From Blautia sp. AF19-10LB (GTDB lineage Bacteria > Bacillota > Clostridia > Lachnospirales > Lachnospiraceae): DNA of 64,000 nucleotides. The notes below the pieces were generated by a model, which was not told the DNA's origin, did not search any database, and saw only the letters and a list, made by a program, of their open reading frames with translations. The first letter of the stretch is position 1. Each line of letters begins with the position of its first letter. The stretch covers positions 79,496 through 143,495 of the forward strand of contig NZ_QTWS01000001.1 of the NCBI RefSeq assembly GCF_003461245.1, given 5' to 3'. Both the position numbers and the translations under genes were made by a program. Below, one piece after another: positions 9,872-18,923 of this stretch.

Positions 9872-11410
9872 TTATTCAGCCATTTTTTTCTGAACCAGTT
9901 CGAACTCGTCTGTGATCTCTTTGGATGGAGCTTTGGTAGCAAGGCTTACTACAATGATCATCACACTGGAGATCAGGAATGCCGGAAGGAGTTCATAGAA
10001 GTTCAGGAAGGAAACGTTTGGACGGACCAGATATTTCCATACGAATACCATAACACCGCCGGAAACCATTCCTGCGAGAGCTCCCTGCCAGTTGGTACGC
10101 TTCCAGAACAGTGCAAAGAGCACGACCGGACCGAATACAGCACCGAAACCTGCCCATGCAAAAGATACGATGTTGAATACAGAACTGTCCGGGTTGCGGG
10201 CAATGATAACTGCGATCACAGCAATCAAAAGCAGGGTAACACGGTCAGTGAGCATGGTCTCCTGTTTCTTCTTATTCTTCAGGACTGCACCGAAAAGGTC
10301 GGAAGAAACAGCAGAAGAAGCAGCCAGAAGCTGTGAATCTGCGGTGGACATCGTAGATGCCAGGATTCCTGCAAGGATCGTACCGCCGAGCAGTGCCGGA
10401 AGTACACCGTGTGTGCTCAAGAGGTCTGCAATCTTGACGATAATGGTTTCTGAATTAGCTCCATGAAGCATTTCCAGTTCGCCGGCTTCTGTCATTCCAA
10501 GACCGATGACACCGATCATAACGGCAACTGCGAGGGAAATCACAACCCAGGTAGTAGCCACTCTTCTGGATAAGGAAAGTTTCTTCTCATCTTCGATCGC
10601 CATGAAACGAAGAAGGATGTGAGGCATTCCGAAATATCCAAGTCCCCATGCCAGCATAGAAACGATGTTGATGAGCGGATAAGCTGCTTCTGTGCCTGTT
10701 TCCGGGTTGTAAGTGGTCATCATGGTAAGGTATCCAGGCAGTGACTTTGCGTGGCTGATAACTGCGTCAGGACCGCCTGCAACAGATACTCCGAAGCCAA
10801 ATACAATGATCAGTGCGATGGACATGATGATGCTCTGGATAAAGTCTGTGGTGGATGCCGCAAGGAATCCTCCAAGAGTCGTATATCCGACGATGATCAG
10901 TGCACTGATGATCATGGCAGTCAGATATTTTACTCCGAACAGACTGGAGAACAGTTTTCCGCAGGCAGCGAAACCGGAAGCTGTATATGGAATAAAGAAG
11001 ATCACAATAAAAATAGCTCCGATCGACTGCAGGATCCTGCGGTCGTCCCTGAAACGATTGCTGAAAAAGGACGGTAAAGTAATAGAGTTTCCTGCTACAT
11101 GAGTGTAGAGACGGATTCTCTTAGCTACGATTTTCCAGTTAAGGTATGTACCGATTGCGAGTCCGATCGCGGTCCAGCCTGCGTCTGCGATACCGGAAAG
11201 ATATGCAAGACCAGGAAGTCCCATAAGGAGCCAGCTGCTCATATCGGAGGCTTCTGCACTCATTGCGGTTACCAGAGGACCAAGCTTACGACCGCCCAGA
11301 TAAAAGTCTGAGGTATCGTTGTTCTGCTTGGAACAGAGATAGCCGACAAAGAGCATTGCACCAAGATAGATAATGATCGCAATCATGATACAGATGTGTG
11401 CTGTTGTCAT
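9872..11410 (-). CDS. putP: Sodium/proline symporter
   Basis: A 512-residue solute:sodium symporter of the SSS family with about 13 membrane helices, importing proline with Na+. Family signatures include DFYLGGRKLGPLVTAMSAEA, SDMSSWLLMGLPG, and LAGILASTMSTADSQLLAASS, which is the PutP Na+-site helix region. The start ATG at 11408-11410 is preceded by GGGAGAGGAATTT. An upstream in-frame ATG at 11518 lacks such a site and gives a non-hydrophobic extension, so it was rejected. It is monocistronic and convergent with lrgAB. Substrate is inferred from overall PutP resemblance; pantothenate-type members of the family differ in these motifs. Confidence 0.92.
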   Translation of the reverse strand: MTTAHICIMIAIIIYLGAMLFVGYLCSKQNNDTSDFYLGGRKLGPLVTAMSAEASDMSSWLLMGLPGLAYLSGIADAGWTAIGLAIGTYLNWKIVAKRIRLYTHVAGNSITLPSFFSNRFRDDRRILQSIGAIFIVIFFIPYTASGFAACGKLFSSLFGVKYLTAMIISALIIVGYTTLGGFLAASTTDFIQSIIMSIALIIVFGFGVSVAGGPDAVISHAKSLPGYLTMMTTYNPETGTEAAYPLINIVSMLAWGLGYFGMPHILLRFMAIEDEKKLSLSRRVATTWVVISLAVAVMIGVIGLGMTEAGELEMLHGANSETIIVKIADLLSTHGVLPALLGGTILAGILASTMSTADSQLLAASSAVSSDLFGAVLKNKKKQETMLTDRVTLLLIAVIAVIIARNPDSSVFNIVSFAWAGFGAVFGPVVLFALFWKRTNWQGALAGMVSGGVMVFVWKYLVRPNVSFLNFYELLPAFLISSVMIIVVSLATKAPSKEITDEFELVQKKMAE

Positions 11411-11649
11411 AAATTCCTCTCCCTTCTGAAGTTGAAATGTATATTTATACATCGTTGATATGCATATACATACAATATTATTAGAAAATCCGTCAAAAGT
11501 AAAGAAATTTCTTCTCAATAAAAGATCAGGTTTTCTGAAAAAAACAAAAATCCCTAAAATCGCCGCAAACCCTCATAAAATAAGGCTGAAATTGAACAGG
11601 AATGAAAAAGATTTGTCGAATTTTTCAATAAATTGTCAGACGAATTTTG
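11411..11649. other. Intergenic region between putP and the 105-residue gene
   Basis: AT-rich DNA that must hold the putP promoter on the minus strand. A TTGACG (minus, near 11503) is present, but no good -10 follows at normal spacing. Nothing else was recognised. Confidence 0.4.
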
Positions 11650-11678
11650 TTGACGTTTGGCGGGATTCTTTATAGAAT
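11650..11678 (+). promoter_or_regulatory. Promoter of the 105-residue gene
   Basis: TTGACG (11650-11655), a 17-base spacer and TAGAAT (11673-11678), 42 bases before the TTG start at 11721. Confidence 0.7.
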
Positions 11679-11720
11679 AAGGGTGAAACCTATAGTATTG
11701 CACAAACGGAGGATAGAAAA

Positions 11721-12038
11721 TTGGAAAAAATGACCGAAGTTGCAATTGTGAATTGCATCGAAAAAATGATGACGGAAAGGAGAGAAAAAATACTCGAATC
11801 TGATGAATACATCAGACAGGACGTAGACGATCTGAAAGAGCTGGAAGAAAGATACGCCGGCATGAATCTTCCTTACATGTTCAGAAGGGTGATCGATGAT
11901 TATATCGCCTGCCTGGAATCAAAGAGTGAAAGATATGCAGATCTGTCTTATGTCAGGGGTATGGGTGATGCGATCTTCCTGCTCAAAAACATCGGTGCTC
12001 TCGGAAGCCCGGAAGCACTCAGCGTAAATGCAGAATAA
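11721..12038 (+). CDS. Hypothetical protein, 105 residues
   Basis: A small, soluble, largely helical and charged protein that I do not recognise. It has no signal peptide or membrane segment. The sequence starts MEKMTEVAIVNCIEKMM and ends with SPEALSVNAE. The TTG start at 11721 is supported by GGAGG at 11708-11712 (8-base spacing); the in-frame ATG at 11730 is 17 bases from that site, too far. A good promoter stands upstream. The next element on the same strand, 53 bases after the stop, is a cyclic-di-GMP-I riboswitch, so this mRNA probably carries the riboswitch in its 3' untranslated region. Confidence 0.65.
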   Translation: MEKMTEVAIVNCIEKMMTERREKILESDEYIRQDVDDLKELEERYAGMNLPYMFRRVIDDYIACLESKSERYADLSYVRGMGDAIFLLKNIGALGSPEALSVNAE

Positions 12039-12091
12039 CTAATGAAACAATATCGTTTATGCAATAAAAGAGTATATTTATTTTATATTTA

Positions 12092-12174
12092 AAAGGCATA
12101 GCCGGGGAAATCCGGTGACGCAAAACTATAGGGTCTAAGCAAATGAAACAAATGTATGACAGCCAGTTGCACCT
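12092..12174 (+). ncRNA. Cyclic-di-GMP-I (GEMM-I) riboswitch
   Basis: The conserved core is readable in order: GGCATAGCC, a GGAAAT-capped CCGG/CCGG helix, the invariant GACGCAAAACTATAGGGTCTAA block, and a closing arm TGACAGCCAGTTGCACC that pairs back with the first strand. This order is the class I cyclic-di-GMP aptamer. No coding sequence follows on this strand before the terminator at 12244. A weak hairpin AAGAT/ATCTT at 12177-12198 might be part of an expression platform. Ligand choice between cyclic di-GMP and cyclic GMP-AMP variants was not resolved. Confidence 0.88.
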
Positions 12175-12243
12175 ACAAGATATATATAGATCTTTTAAGA
12201 ATCAGGAAAAAAGAATTACATATTCAGTAATACAAAAGATAAC

Positions 12244-12295
12244 AAAAAGCTGACGCACATCTCCGTAGGTTTCGAAAGATGTGCGTCAGCTTTTT
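12244..12295. terminator. Strong bidirectional terminator (riboswitch transcript / tmRNA)
   Basis: A perfect 19-bp stem (arms 12244-12262 and 12277-12295) with a 14-base loop. Both flanks are A5/T5, so it can end the riboswitch transcript from the left and tmRNA from the right. Confidence 0.92.
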
Positions 12296-12307
12296 GATGC
12301 CATAAAA

Positions 12308-12653
12308 TGGACCTGAGGGGAATCGAACCCCTGTCCGAAAGCCTATCCCTTGCGGTATCTCCCATCACAGTCGCTGATTTGACATTCCCTTGGCAGTACG
12401 CCCACCGACAGGCTTACTGCTTTGGTAGCTTCATGATACATCTACCGGGGCAAAGCTTACCCGGCAAGGTTTCTCACATAGTCGACACCAGATTCCTGAT
12501 GTGTGAGTGCATCAGGGCTGATGAGCAGCGCTTAGGCTGCTAACGCGTACTGTTCGTCTGCGTTTATATTTAGTTTCCCGGTTGATACGCAGTCCAGGAG
12601 TCTGCGGATGGCTGCCTCAACTTCAAAACCCCCGTCGAAACCAGTACAAGCCC
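12308..12653 (-). ncRNA. ssrA: Transfer-messenger RNA
   Basis: Read on the minus strand, the 5' end GGGCTTGTACTGGTTTCGACGGGG matches the tmRNA start. The 3' end has a T-arm AGGGGTTCGATTCCCCT and CAGGTCCA. The acceptor GGGCUUG pairs with CAGGUCC over seven positions, allowing G-U, which sets both ends. CCA is not encoded. The tag frame ends ...NADEQYALAA followed by TAA; the resume codon was not fixed. tmRNA with SmpB rescues stalled ribosomes. Two small frames crossing this region are not genes. Confidence 0.95.
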
Positions 12654-12805
12654 CAAACGTTTGGTGAAGGCTGAGCCTCCTTAGAAATACTGGTAAACAG
12701 ACGATGCTCTTGTTTTGACTGTTTCTTATTATATGCAATAAAAGTTCCAGTTGTCAAGGGGAAGACAAAATTTCCGATTAAATTTCTTTCTGATAAAAAA
12801 TAATC

Positions 12806-12834
12806 TTGACAGAAAAGGTTAGGTGATGTAAACT
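12806..12834 (+). promoter_or_regulatory. Promoter of the Fur-like regulator
   Basis: TTGACA (12806-12811), a 17-base spacer and TAAACT (12829-12834). The word AACTAAC (12851-12857), also found as GTTAGTT twice in front of the DUF3793 gene, lies just downstream of the expected start site and may be an operator. Confidence 0.75.
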
Positions 12835-12878
12835 TTTGATAGTTGAATCGAACTAACTGAACGGACGGGAGTGATAGA

Positions 12879-13361
12879 ATGGAAGCACTGAGAGAGATAA
12901 TCTTTGAAGACGAAATGGAAACGGAAGTGAATTCCTGCCGTGATCAGCAGTATCAGCGGAGTAATATGCAGAGAAGTGCGATCATGAACAGACTTCGCCA
13001 GGCTGGCTGCAGAATTACAAAACAGAGAAAAATCATACTTGATATTATCCTGCAGGAGGAATGCACCTGCTGTAAGGAAATTTATTTTCTGGCATCAAAG
13101 AGAGATCCTAACATCGGAATGGCTACGATATACCGCATGATCAATCTCCTGGAAGAGATCGGTGCCCTCAAGAGGAAACGCGCTTACCGCATCTGCAATG
13201 AGGAATCCCCGGTACATATCTGCAGTGTCAAGCTGGATGACTACACCAGCATCCGCCTGGACGGTGAGAAACTGCGCCAGGTGATCGAGAAAGGCATGGA
13301 ATCTTTTGGCTATCTGCACGACAGACGGGTACGCAGTATTTCAATGGAGAGCGGCGAATAA
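12879..13361 (+). CDS. Fur-family transcriptional regulator (atypical)
   Basis: A 160-residue protein. Residues ~33-105 match the Fur winged helix: MNRLRQAGCRITKQRKIILDII and MATIYRMINLLEEIGAL. The C-terminal half is unusual: the His-rich HHHxxC and paired CxxC zinc motifs of Fur/PerR/Zur are absent, leaving only VHICSVKLDDY. The N-terminus adds an acidic ~30-residue stretch. It may sense something else, or bind metal through other residues. It has its own promoter and lies upstream of the small acidic protein and the P1B ATPase. Metal control of this block is inferred from family and neighbours only. Confidence 0.8.
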   Translation: MEALREIIFEDEMETEVNSCRDQQYQRSNMQRSAIMNRLRQAGCRITKQRKIILDIILQEECTCCKEIYFLASKRDPNIGMATIYRMINLLEEIGALKRKRAYRICNEESPVHICSVKLDDYTSIRLDGEKLRQVIEKGMESFGYLHDRRVRSISMESGE

Positions 13362-13467
13362 CCGCTTTCCATGCACCTTTTCATAGGAAAGTATATAAAA
13401 ATCCATCAAAAAATCCCTTATATTTTTATACATAAATGAGAAAATTTCTCAGAAGTGCAAGTTAGGC

Positions 13468-13495
13468 TGGACTTTTATTTGACGCATATTATAAT
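13468..13495 (+). promoter_or_regulatory. Promoter of the small acidic protein gene
   Basis: TGGACT (13468-13473), a 16-base spacer and a perfect TATAAT (13490-13495), about 100 bases before the start at 13598. The -35 matches 4 of 6. Confidence 0.5.
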
Positions 13496-13597
13496 GGTTG
13501 TAATGTCAAGGGACGGAACAGAAACCTATCATCCCGATGACAATAAAATACACTACATTAATTAGTAAATAATTTTACAACAGGAGGTATAAGTATA

Positions 13598-13912
13598 ATG
13601 ATCAAATTTAACACAAAACACAGCGGACTTTTTGCAGCAGGAGTAGTATTCGGAACAGCAGGTATCAAAGTACTTTCCAGCAAGGATGCAAAGAAACTTT
13701 ATACCAACTGCACAGCAGCCGTTCTTCGTGCCAAAGACTGCGTTATGAAGACAGTATCCAAGGTTCAGGAAAACGCAGAGGATATCTATGCAGAAGCTAA
13801 GCAGATCAACGAAGACCGTGCCGCAGCAGAGGAAGCTTTTGAAGATGCAGCAGAGGAAGAAACTGTAGAAGAGACCACAGAAGAAACTGTAGAGACTGCA
13901 GAAGAAGAGTAA
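13598..13912 (+). CDS. Small protein with N-terminal helix and acidic tail
   Basis: A 104-residue protein. Residues ~8-27 (HSGLFAAGVVFGTAGIKVL) are a glycine/alanine-rich hydrophobic helix, the middle is a helical segment with lysines and one cysteine pair region (TNCTAAVLRAKDC), and the last ~35 residues are almost entirely Glu, Thr, Ala and Val. It resembles the DUF6110-type small proteins I associate with P-type ATPases in Lachnospiraceae, but that assignment is from memory and uncertain. AGGAGG precedes the ATG by 11 bases. A terminator and then the ATPase gene follow directly, suggesting a partner or accessory role. Confidence 0.75.
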   Translation: MIKFNTKHSGLFAAGVVFGTAGIKVLSSKDAKKLYTNCTAAVLRAKDCVMKTVSKVQENAEDIYAEAKQINEDRAAAEEAFEDAAEEETVEETTEETVETAEEE

Positions 13913-13927
13913 GAAATATCAAAAAAG

Positions 13928-13959
13928 AACACCTGTGGTAATCACTGCAGGTGTTTTTT
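13928..13959 (+). terminator. Terminator or attenuator before the P-type ATPase
   Basis: AACACCTG pairs with CAGGTGTT and is followed by TTTT. It lies only 27 bases before the ATPase start, so it may lower ATPase expression relative to the small protein. Confidence 0.75.
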
Positions 13960-13986
13960 ATTAACAAACATGCGAGGAAAGATTAT

Positions 13987-16059
13987 ATGAAATTCAAAAT
14001 AGAGCATCAGATCAAAGGCAGAGTCAGGATCCATATCTGCCAGAAGAGAATGACCTGCCGCCAGGCAGATCAGCTCGAATATTTTCTCAGCGGCCTGGAA
14101 GGCGTAACGGCTGTCAAAGTAGTAGAGCGTAATCAGGATGCGGTCATCTGCTACAATGGAGATAAACTGGCAATTCTGAAAGCGGTACAGAAGTTTTCAT
14201 ACGGTGCTTCCGAGGCTCCGGAGAGCTATCTCCAGAACTCCGGCCGTGAGATGAACAGCGAATACTGGGAAAAAATGGTAAATCATGTTGTGGTTCATTA
14301 CGGCAAGAAGCTGTTCCTTCCAATGCCGGTCAGAACTGTACTTACCACATTACATTCTATGAAATATATTTGGAAGGGTATCCGCACTCTTGCAAAACGC
14401 AAGATCGAAGTATCCGTACTTGATGCAACAGCGATCGGAGTATCCATTTTCCGTGGAGATTTCTCGACAGCATCTTCCGTTATGTTCCTGTTAGGCTTCG
14501 GTGAGATCCTTGAGGACTGGACACATAAGAAATCTGTAGACGACCTGGCAAGAAGCATGTCCCTCAATGTAAGCAAAGTATGGCTTGTGACAGAGGGCGG
14601 AGAAGTCCTTGTAAATTCTGACCAGATCAAACCTGGCGATGAAGTCAAGATCCATATGGGAACCGTGATCCCATTCGACGGTATCGTTACAGCCGGAGAG
14701 GGAATGGTCAACCAGGCATCTCTTACAGGAGAATCCATGCCGGTTGTAAAACGCGAAGCAAGCTATGCATATGCAGGAACTGTTGTTGAGGAAGGTGAGA
14801 TCACCATCCGTGTCAAAGAAACATCCGGTTCCACCAAGTTTGAGAAGATCGTTACCATGATCGAAGAAACCGAGAAACTTAAATCAGCAGTAGAGAGCAA
14901 GGCAGAACATCTTGCAGACAGCCTTGTGCCGTACACACTTGCAGGAACAGGACTTACCTACCTGCTCACCAGAAACGTGACCAAGGCACTGTCTATCCTT
15001 ATGGTAGACTTCTCCTGCGCTCTGAAACTTGCAATGCCGATCTCCGTGCTTGCAGCGATCCGCGAAGCAAATGCACACAAGATCACAGTCAAGGGCGGCA
15101 AATTCCTGGAGGCAGTTGCTGAGGCAGACACCATCGTATTTGATAAGACAGGAACATTGACTAAGGCAAAACCGACGGTAGTAGACGTTGTTTCCTTTAA
15201 CGGCGAGTCCAAGGATGATCTTCTTCGTCTTGCAGCCTGCATGGAAGAGCATTTCCCACATTCTATGGCAAAAGCAGTCATGGATGCGGCTAAGGACCGC
15301 GGCCTGACTCATGAAGAAATGCACTCTAAAGTAGAATATATCGTAGCACACGGAATCTCCACGACTGTAGATGGAAGAAAAGCCATCATCGGAAGCCATC
15401 ACTTCGTATTCGAAGATGAGAAGTGCACGATCCCGGAGGGCAAAGAAGAAGAATTTGCAAGTCTTCCGCCGGAATACTCTCACCTGTATCTTGGCATCGA
15501 GGGTGAGCTGGCAGCTGTTATCTGCATCGAAGATCCGCTGCGTCCGGAGGCACCGGAAGTGATCCGCAAACTGCATGAAGCAGGATTTACACAGATCGTC
15601 ATGATGACAGGCGACAGCGACCGTACAGCCAAAGCGATCGCAGCCAGAGTCGGTGTAGACAAATATTATTCTGAAGTACTTCCGGAAGACAAGGCAAGAT
15701 TTATCGAGGAAGCAAGAGAAAGCGGACACAAAGTCCTGATGGTCGGCGATGGGATCAACGATTCACCGGCACTTTCCGCTGCAGATGTCGGAATCGCGAT
15801 CAGTGATGGTGCAGAACTTGCAAGAGAGATCTCCGATATCACGATCGGCGCAGATGATCTGTCTGTTATGGTCACACTCAAAGAGATCAGCAACGGTCTG
15901 ATGACCAAGATCCACAAGAACTACAGACGTATCATGGGTATCAACGGAACCCTGATCGCACTCGGTGTGACAGGCGTGATCCAGCCGACAATGTCTGCAC
16001 TTCTTCACAATACATCCACACTGCTGATCGGTATGGATTCCATGAAATCTGTCCTTTAA
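13987..16059 (+). CDS. P1B-type heavy-metal translocating ATPase, atypical
   Basis: A 690-residue metal pump. Order: an HMA-like N-domain (GRVRIHICQ, no CxxC), membrane helices, actuator motif SLTGESMPV, the phosphorylation site FDKTGTLTKAKP (Asp386), an HP-type nucleotide motif HFPHSMA, hinge VGDGINDSPALSAADVG, and C-terminal helices. The transmembrane metal motif, normally CPC, SPC or similar just before the phosphorylation domain, reads FSCALKLAMP (Ser343-Cys344), with no proline next to the cysteine. The exported metal is therefore unclear. The ATG at 13987 after GAGGAAAG is preferred; an in-frame ATG at 13951 lies in the terminator. Neighbouring Fur-like, DUF3793 and flavodoxin genes hint at iron. 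Confidence 0.87.
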   Translation: MKFKIEHQIKGRVRIHICQKRMTCRQADQLEYFLSGLEGVTAVKVVERNQDAVICYNGDKLAILKAVQKFSYGASEAPESYLQNSGREMNSEYWEKMVNHVVVHYGKKLFLPMPVRTVLTTLHSMKYIWKGIRTLAKRKIEVSVLDATAIGVSIFRGDFSTASSVMFLLGFGEILEDWTHKKSVDDLARSMSLNVSKVWLVTEGGEVLVNSDQIKPGDEVKIHMGTVIPFDGIVTAGEGMVNQASLTGESMPVVKREASYAYAGTVVEEGEITIRVKETSGSTKFEKIVTMIEETEKLKSAVESKAEHLADSLVPYTLAGTGLTYLLTRNVTKALSILMVDFSCALKLAMPISVLAAIREANAHKITVKGGKFLEAVAEADTIVFDKTGTLTKAKPTVVDVVSFNGESKDDLLRLAACMEEHFPHSMAKAVMDAAKDRGLTHEEMHSKVEYIVAHGISTTVDGRKAIIGSHHFVFEDEKCTIPEGKEEEFASLPPEYSHLYLGIEGELAAVICIEDPLRPEAPEVIRKLHEAGFTQIVMMTGDSDRTAKAIAARVGVDKYYSEVLPEDKARFIEEARESGHKVLMVGDGINDSPALSAADVGIAISDGAELAREISDITIGADDLSVMVTLKEISNGLMTKIHKNYRRIMGINGTLIALGVTGVIQPTMSALLHNTSTLLIGMDSMKSVL

Positions 16060-16100
16060 AAAATAGCTGAAAAAATAAAAAAGTTAAATGCAAAAAACTC

Positions 16101-16129
16101 TTGACAGCACAGGTGAAATATAGTACTAT
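16101..16129 (+). promoter_or_regulatory. Promoter of the DUF3793-flavodoxin operon
   Basis: Perfect TTGACA (16101-16106), a 17-base spacer and TACTAT (16124-16129). Expected start near 16137 gives a ~165-base leader. Confidence 0.8.
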
Positions 16130-16304
16130 CATCTCAGTTAGTTAGTTCTAACCAAGAGCGTAATATTTTACGGGTATGGAGACATATCCGTAAAATTTAA
16201 AAGCTAAGTTAGTTAAAACTAATCTATTTCCTGCGCGCAAAAGCGAGAATCAGTAAATCCTTTTTCCTTGCAGGAAGCATCATGAGCGAGATGGAGGTAA
16301 CCAA
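16130..16304 (+). promoter_or_regulatory. Structured 5' leader with two palindromic operator candidates
   Basis: Palindrome GTTAGTTCTAAC (16141-16152) and palindrome TTAGTTAAAACTAA (16209-16222) flank a 14-bp hairpin, arms 16165-16178 and 16183-16196, closed by a GAGA tetraloop with one G-U. A third stem, TTCCTGC/GCAGGAA (about 16227-16278), follows. The GTTAGTT half also occurs before the Fur-like gene. I recognise no known riboswitch. Two GTTAG-type palindromes near the start site look like repressor sites of a metal regulator. Confidence 0.6.
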
Positions 16305-16856
16305 ATGTTAGAATCAGGTATTGTTGCGCATTGCGCTCCGACGCTTGCAGGGATAAAAACGGCAAATATGTTTAACTATCTGCCGGATGATATGGAGGAT
16401 CTGCCAAGAGAGGTACAGGAAGAAAACCGTAAGCTGAATGGAAAAGGGGTTTATGTGGAAATACTGAGAACAGGCGAGAAGAGAGCACTGATCTACGTCT
16501 ACCGGAAAAACAAGCTGGAAGCTGATCTGAACAGGGAAGGAGCCGAGAACATCCTTCAGACCTGTGGATACGAATGCCGGGGAACGGACTGCTGTCTTCG
16601 CAAACTTCAGGACCGCTTTTTTCAGTATGAATGCTTCCCTCATGAGGTGGGACTGTTCCTGGGATATCCTCTGGATGATGTGACAGGATTTATTGAACAG
16701 AAGGGAAAAAATTACAAGTGCTGTGGGATCTGGAAGGTTTACGGAGATGAGCAGAAGACCCAGGTGATCTTCCGGAAACTGAAGAAATGTTCAGAAATCT
16801 ATCAGAAATTATTTGCCGATGGCAGAAGCATCCTTCAGCTCACCGTCGCAGCATGA
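16305..16856 (+). CDS. DUF3793 family protein
   Basis: A 183-residue cytoplasmic protein of the DUF3793 family, function unknown. Hallmarks are the N-terminal AHCAPTLAGIKTANMF, the central IYVYRKNKLEADL, and the C-terminal CFPHEVGLFLGYPLDDVTGFI followed by KCCGIWKVY. Conserved cysteines (C-x-x near the start, CRGTDCCL, KCCG) suggest metal or cluster handling, but this is inference. GATGGAGGTAACC precedes the ATG. The flavodoxin gene begins 24 bases after its stop, a pairing I know from other Clostridia and consistent with iron-limitation control. Confidence 0.85.
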   Translation: MLESGIVAHCAPTLAGIKTANMFNYLPDDMEDLPREVQEENRKLNGKGVYVEILRTGEKRALIYVYRKNKLEADLNREGAENILQTCGYECRGTDCCLRKLQDRFFQYECFPHEVGLFLGYPLDDVTGFIEQKGKNYKCCGIWKVYGDEQKTQVIFRKLKKCSEIYQKLFADGRSILQLTVAA

Positions 16857-16880
16857 TCAAGAAAGGACAGGTAAAAGAAT

Positions 16881-17303
16881 ATGAGTAAAGTAGCAGTTGT
16901 ATATTGGAGTTCTACAGGAAACACAGAGAGCATGGCAAATGCAGTAGCAGACGGAGCAAAAGAAGCAGGCGCAGAAGTTACTGTATTTGAGACAGCAGAC
17001 TTTGAGGCAGCAAAAGTAGACGAATTTGATGCAATCGCATTCGGATGCCCGGCTATGGGAGATGAAGTACTGGAAGAAGATGAGTTCGAGCCAATGTTCA
17101 GCTCCTGTGAAGAAAAACTCTCCGGCAAAAAGATCGGTCTTTTCGGATCCTACGGATGGGGCGATGGAGACTGGATGCACAACTGGGAAGCTAAATGCAA
17201 AGAGGACGGAGCTGTTCTTGTAGCAGACGGTGTGATCTGTCAGGAAGAACCAGACGATGAAGCAGTAGAAAACTGCAAAGCATTAGGAAAAGCACTGGCA
17301 TAA
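16881..17303 (+). CDS. Flavodoxin
   Basis: A 140-residue FMN-binding electron carrier. The phosphate loop is SSTGNTESMANAV; the flavin-stacking loops are FGCPAMGDEVLEEDEFE and GSYGWGDGDWMHNW. The short length and clostridial loop pattern fit flavodoxins that replace ferredoxin when iron is scarce. It is cotranscribed with DUF3793 from the leader at 16130-16304, and enolase starts 27 bases after its stop with no terminator between them. Confidence 0.93.
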   Translation: MSKVAVVYWSSTGNTESMANAVADGAKEAGAEVTVFETADFEAAKVDEFDAIAFGCPAMGDEVLEEDEFEPMFSSCEEKLSGKKIGLFGSYGWGDGDWMHNWEAKCKEDGAVLVADGVICQEEPDDEAVENCKALGKALA

Positions 17304-18626
<1,323 letters not shown>

Positions 18627-18676
18627 GCATTCAGAATATAACCTGGATCTTTTGGAAGTTTTTTATAAGAATCAAG

Positions 18677-18739
18677 AATACTGTCGTGAGAAAATGTTGA
18701 TTTTTGTGGATACTTTTTCTCTGCGGCAGTATTTTTTTT
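18677..18739 (+). terminator. Intrinsic terminator after eno
   Basis: A long stem (AATACTGTCG..GAGAAAA with TTTTCTC..CGGCAGTATT) ends in eight T. The rest of 18627-18923 is AT-rich and holds no gene that I can support. Confidence 0.8.
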
Positions 18740-18923
18740 GTGATAATAGTTACTATTTGTTGGATAATCAGTGGGGAAAGCAACAAAAACGGAAAAATTT
18801 GTTGATTTAGGAATTTTCAGATATTGCAATCAAACCATCATTATATTATACTGTACGTATAAAATTGGATAATAATGTATATGAGGTGATTCTATCAGTT
18901 ACCAATGGGAAGGAATTTATAGA

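Noticed and set aside
12307..12738. Two small frames (78 and 68 codons) over the tmRNA
   Set aside because: The region is tmRNA; the minus-strand frame simply includes the tag peptide coding part.
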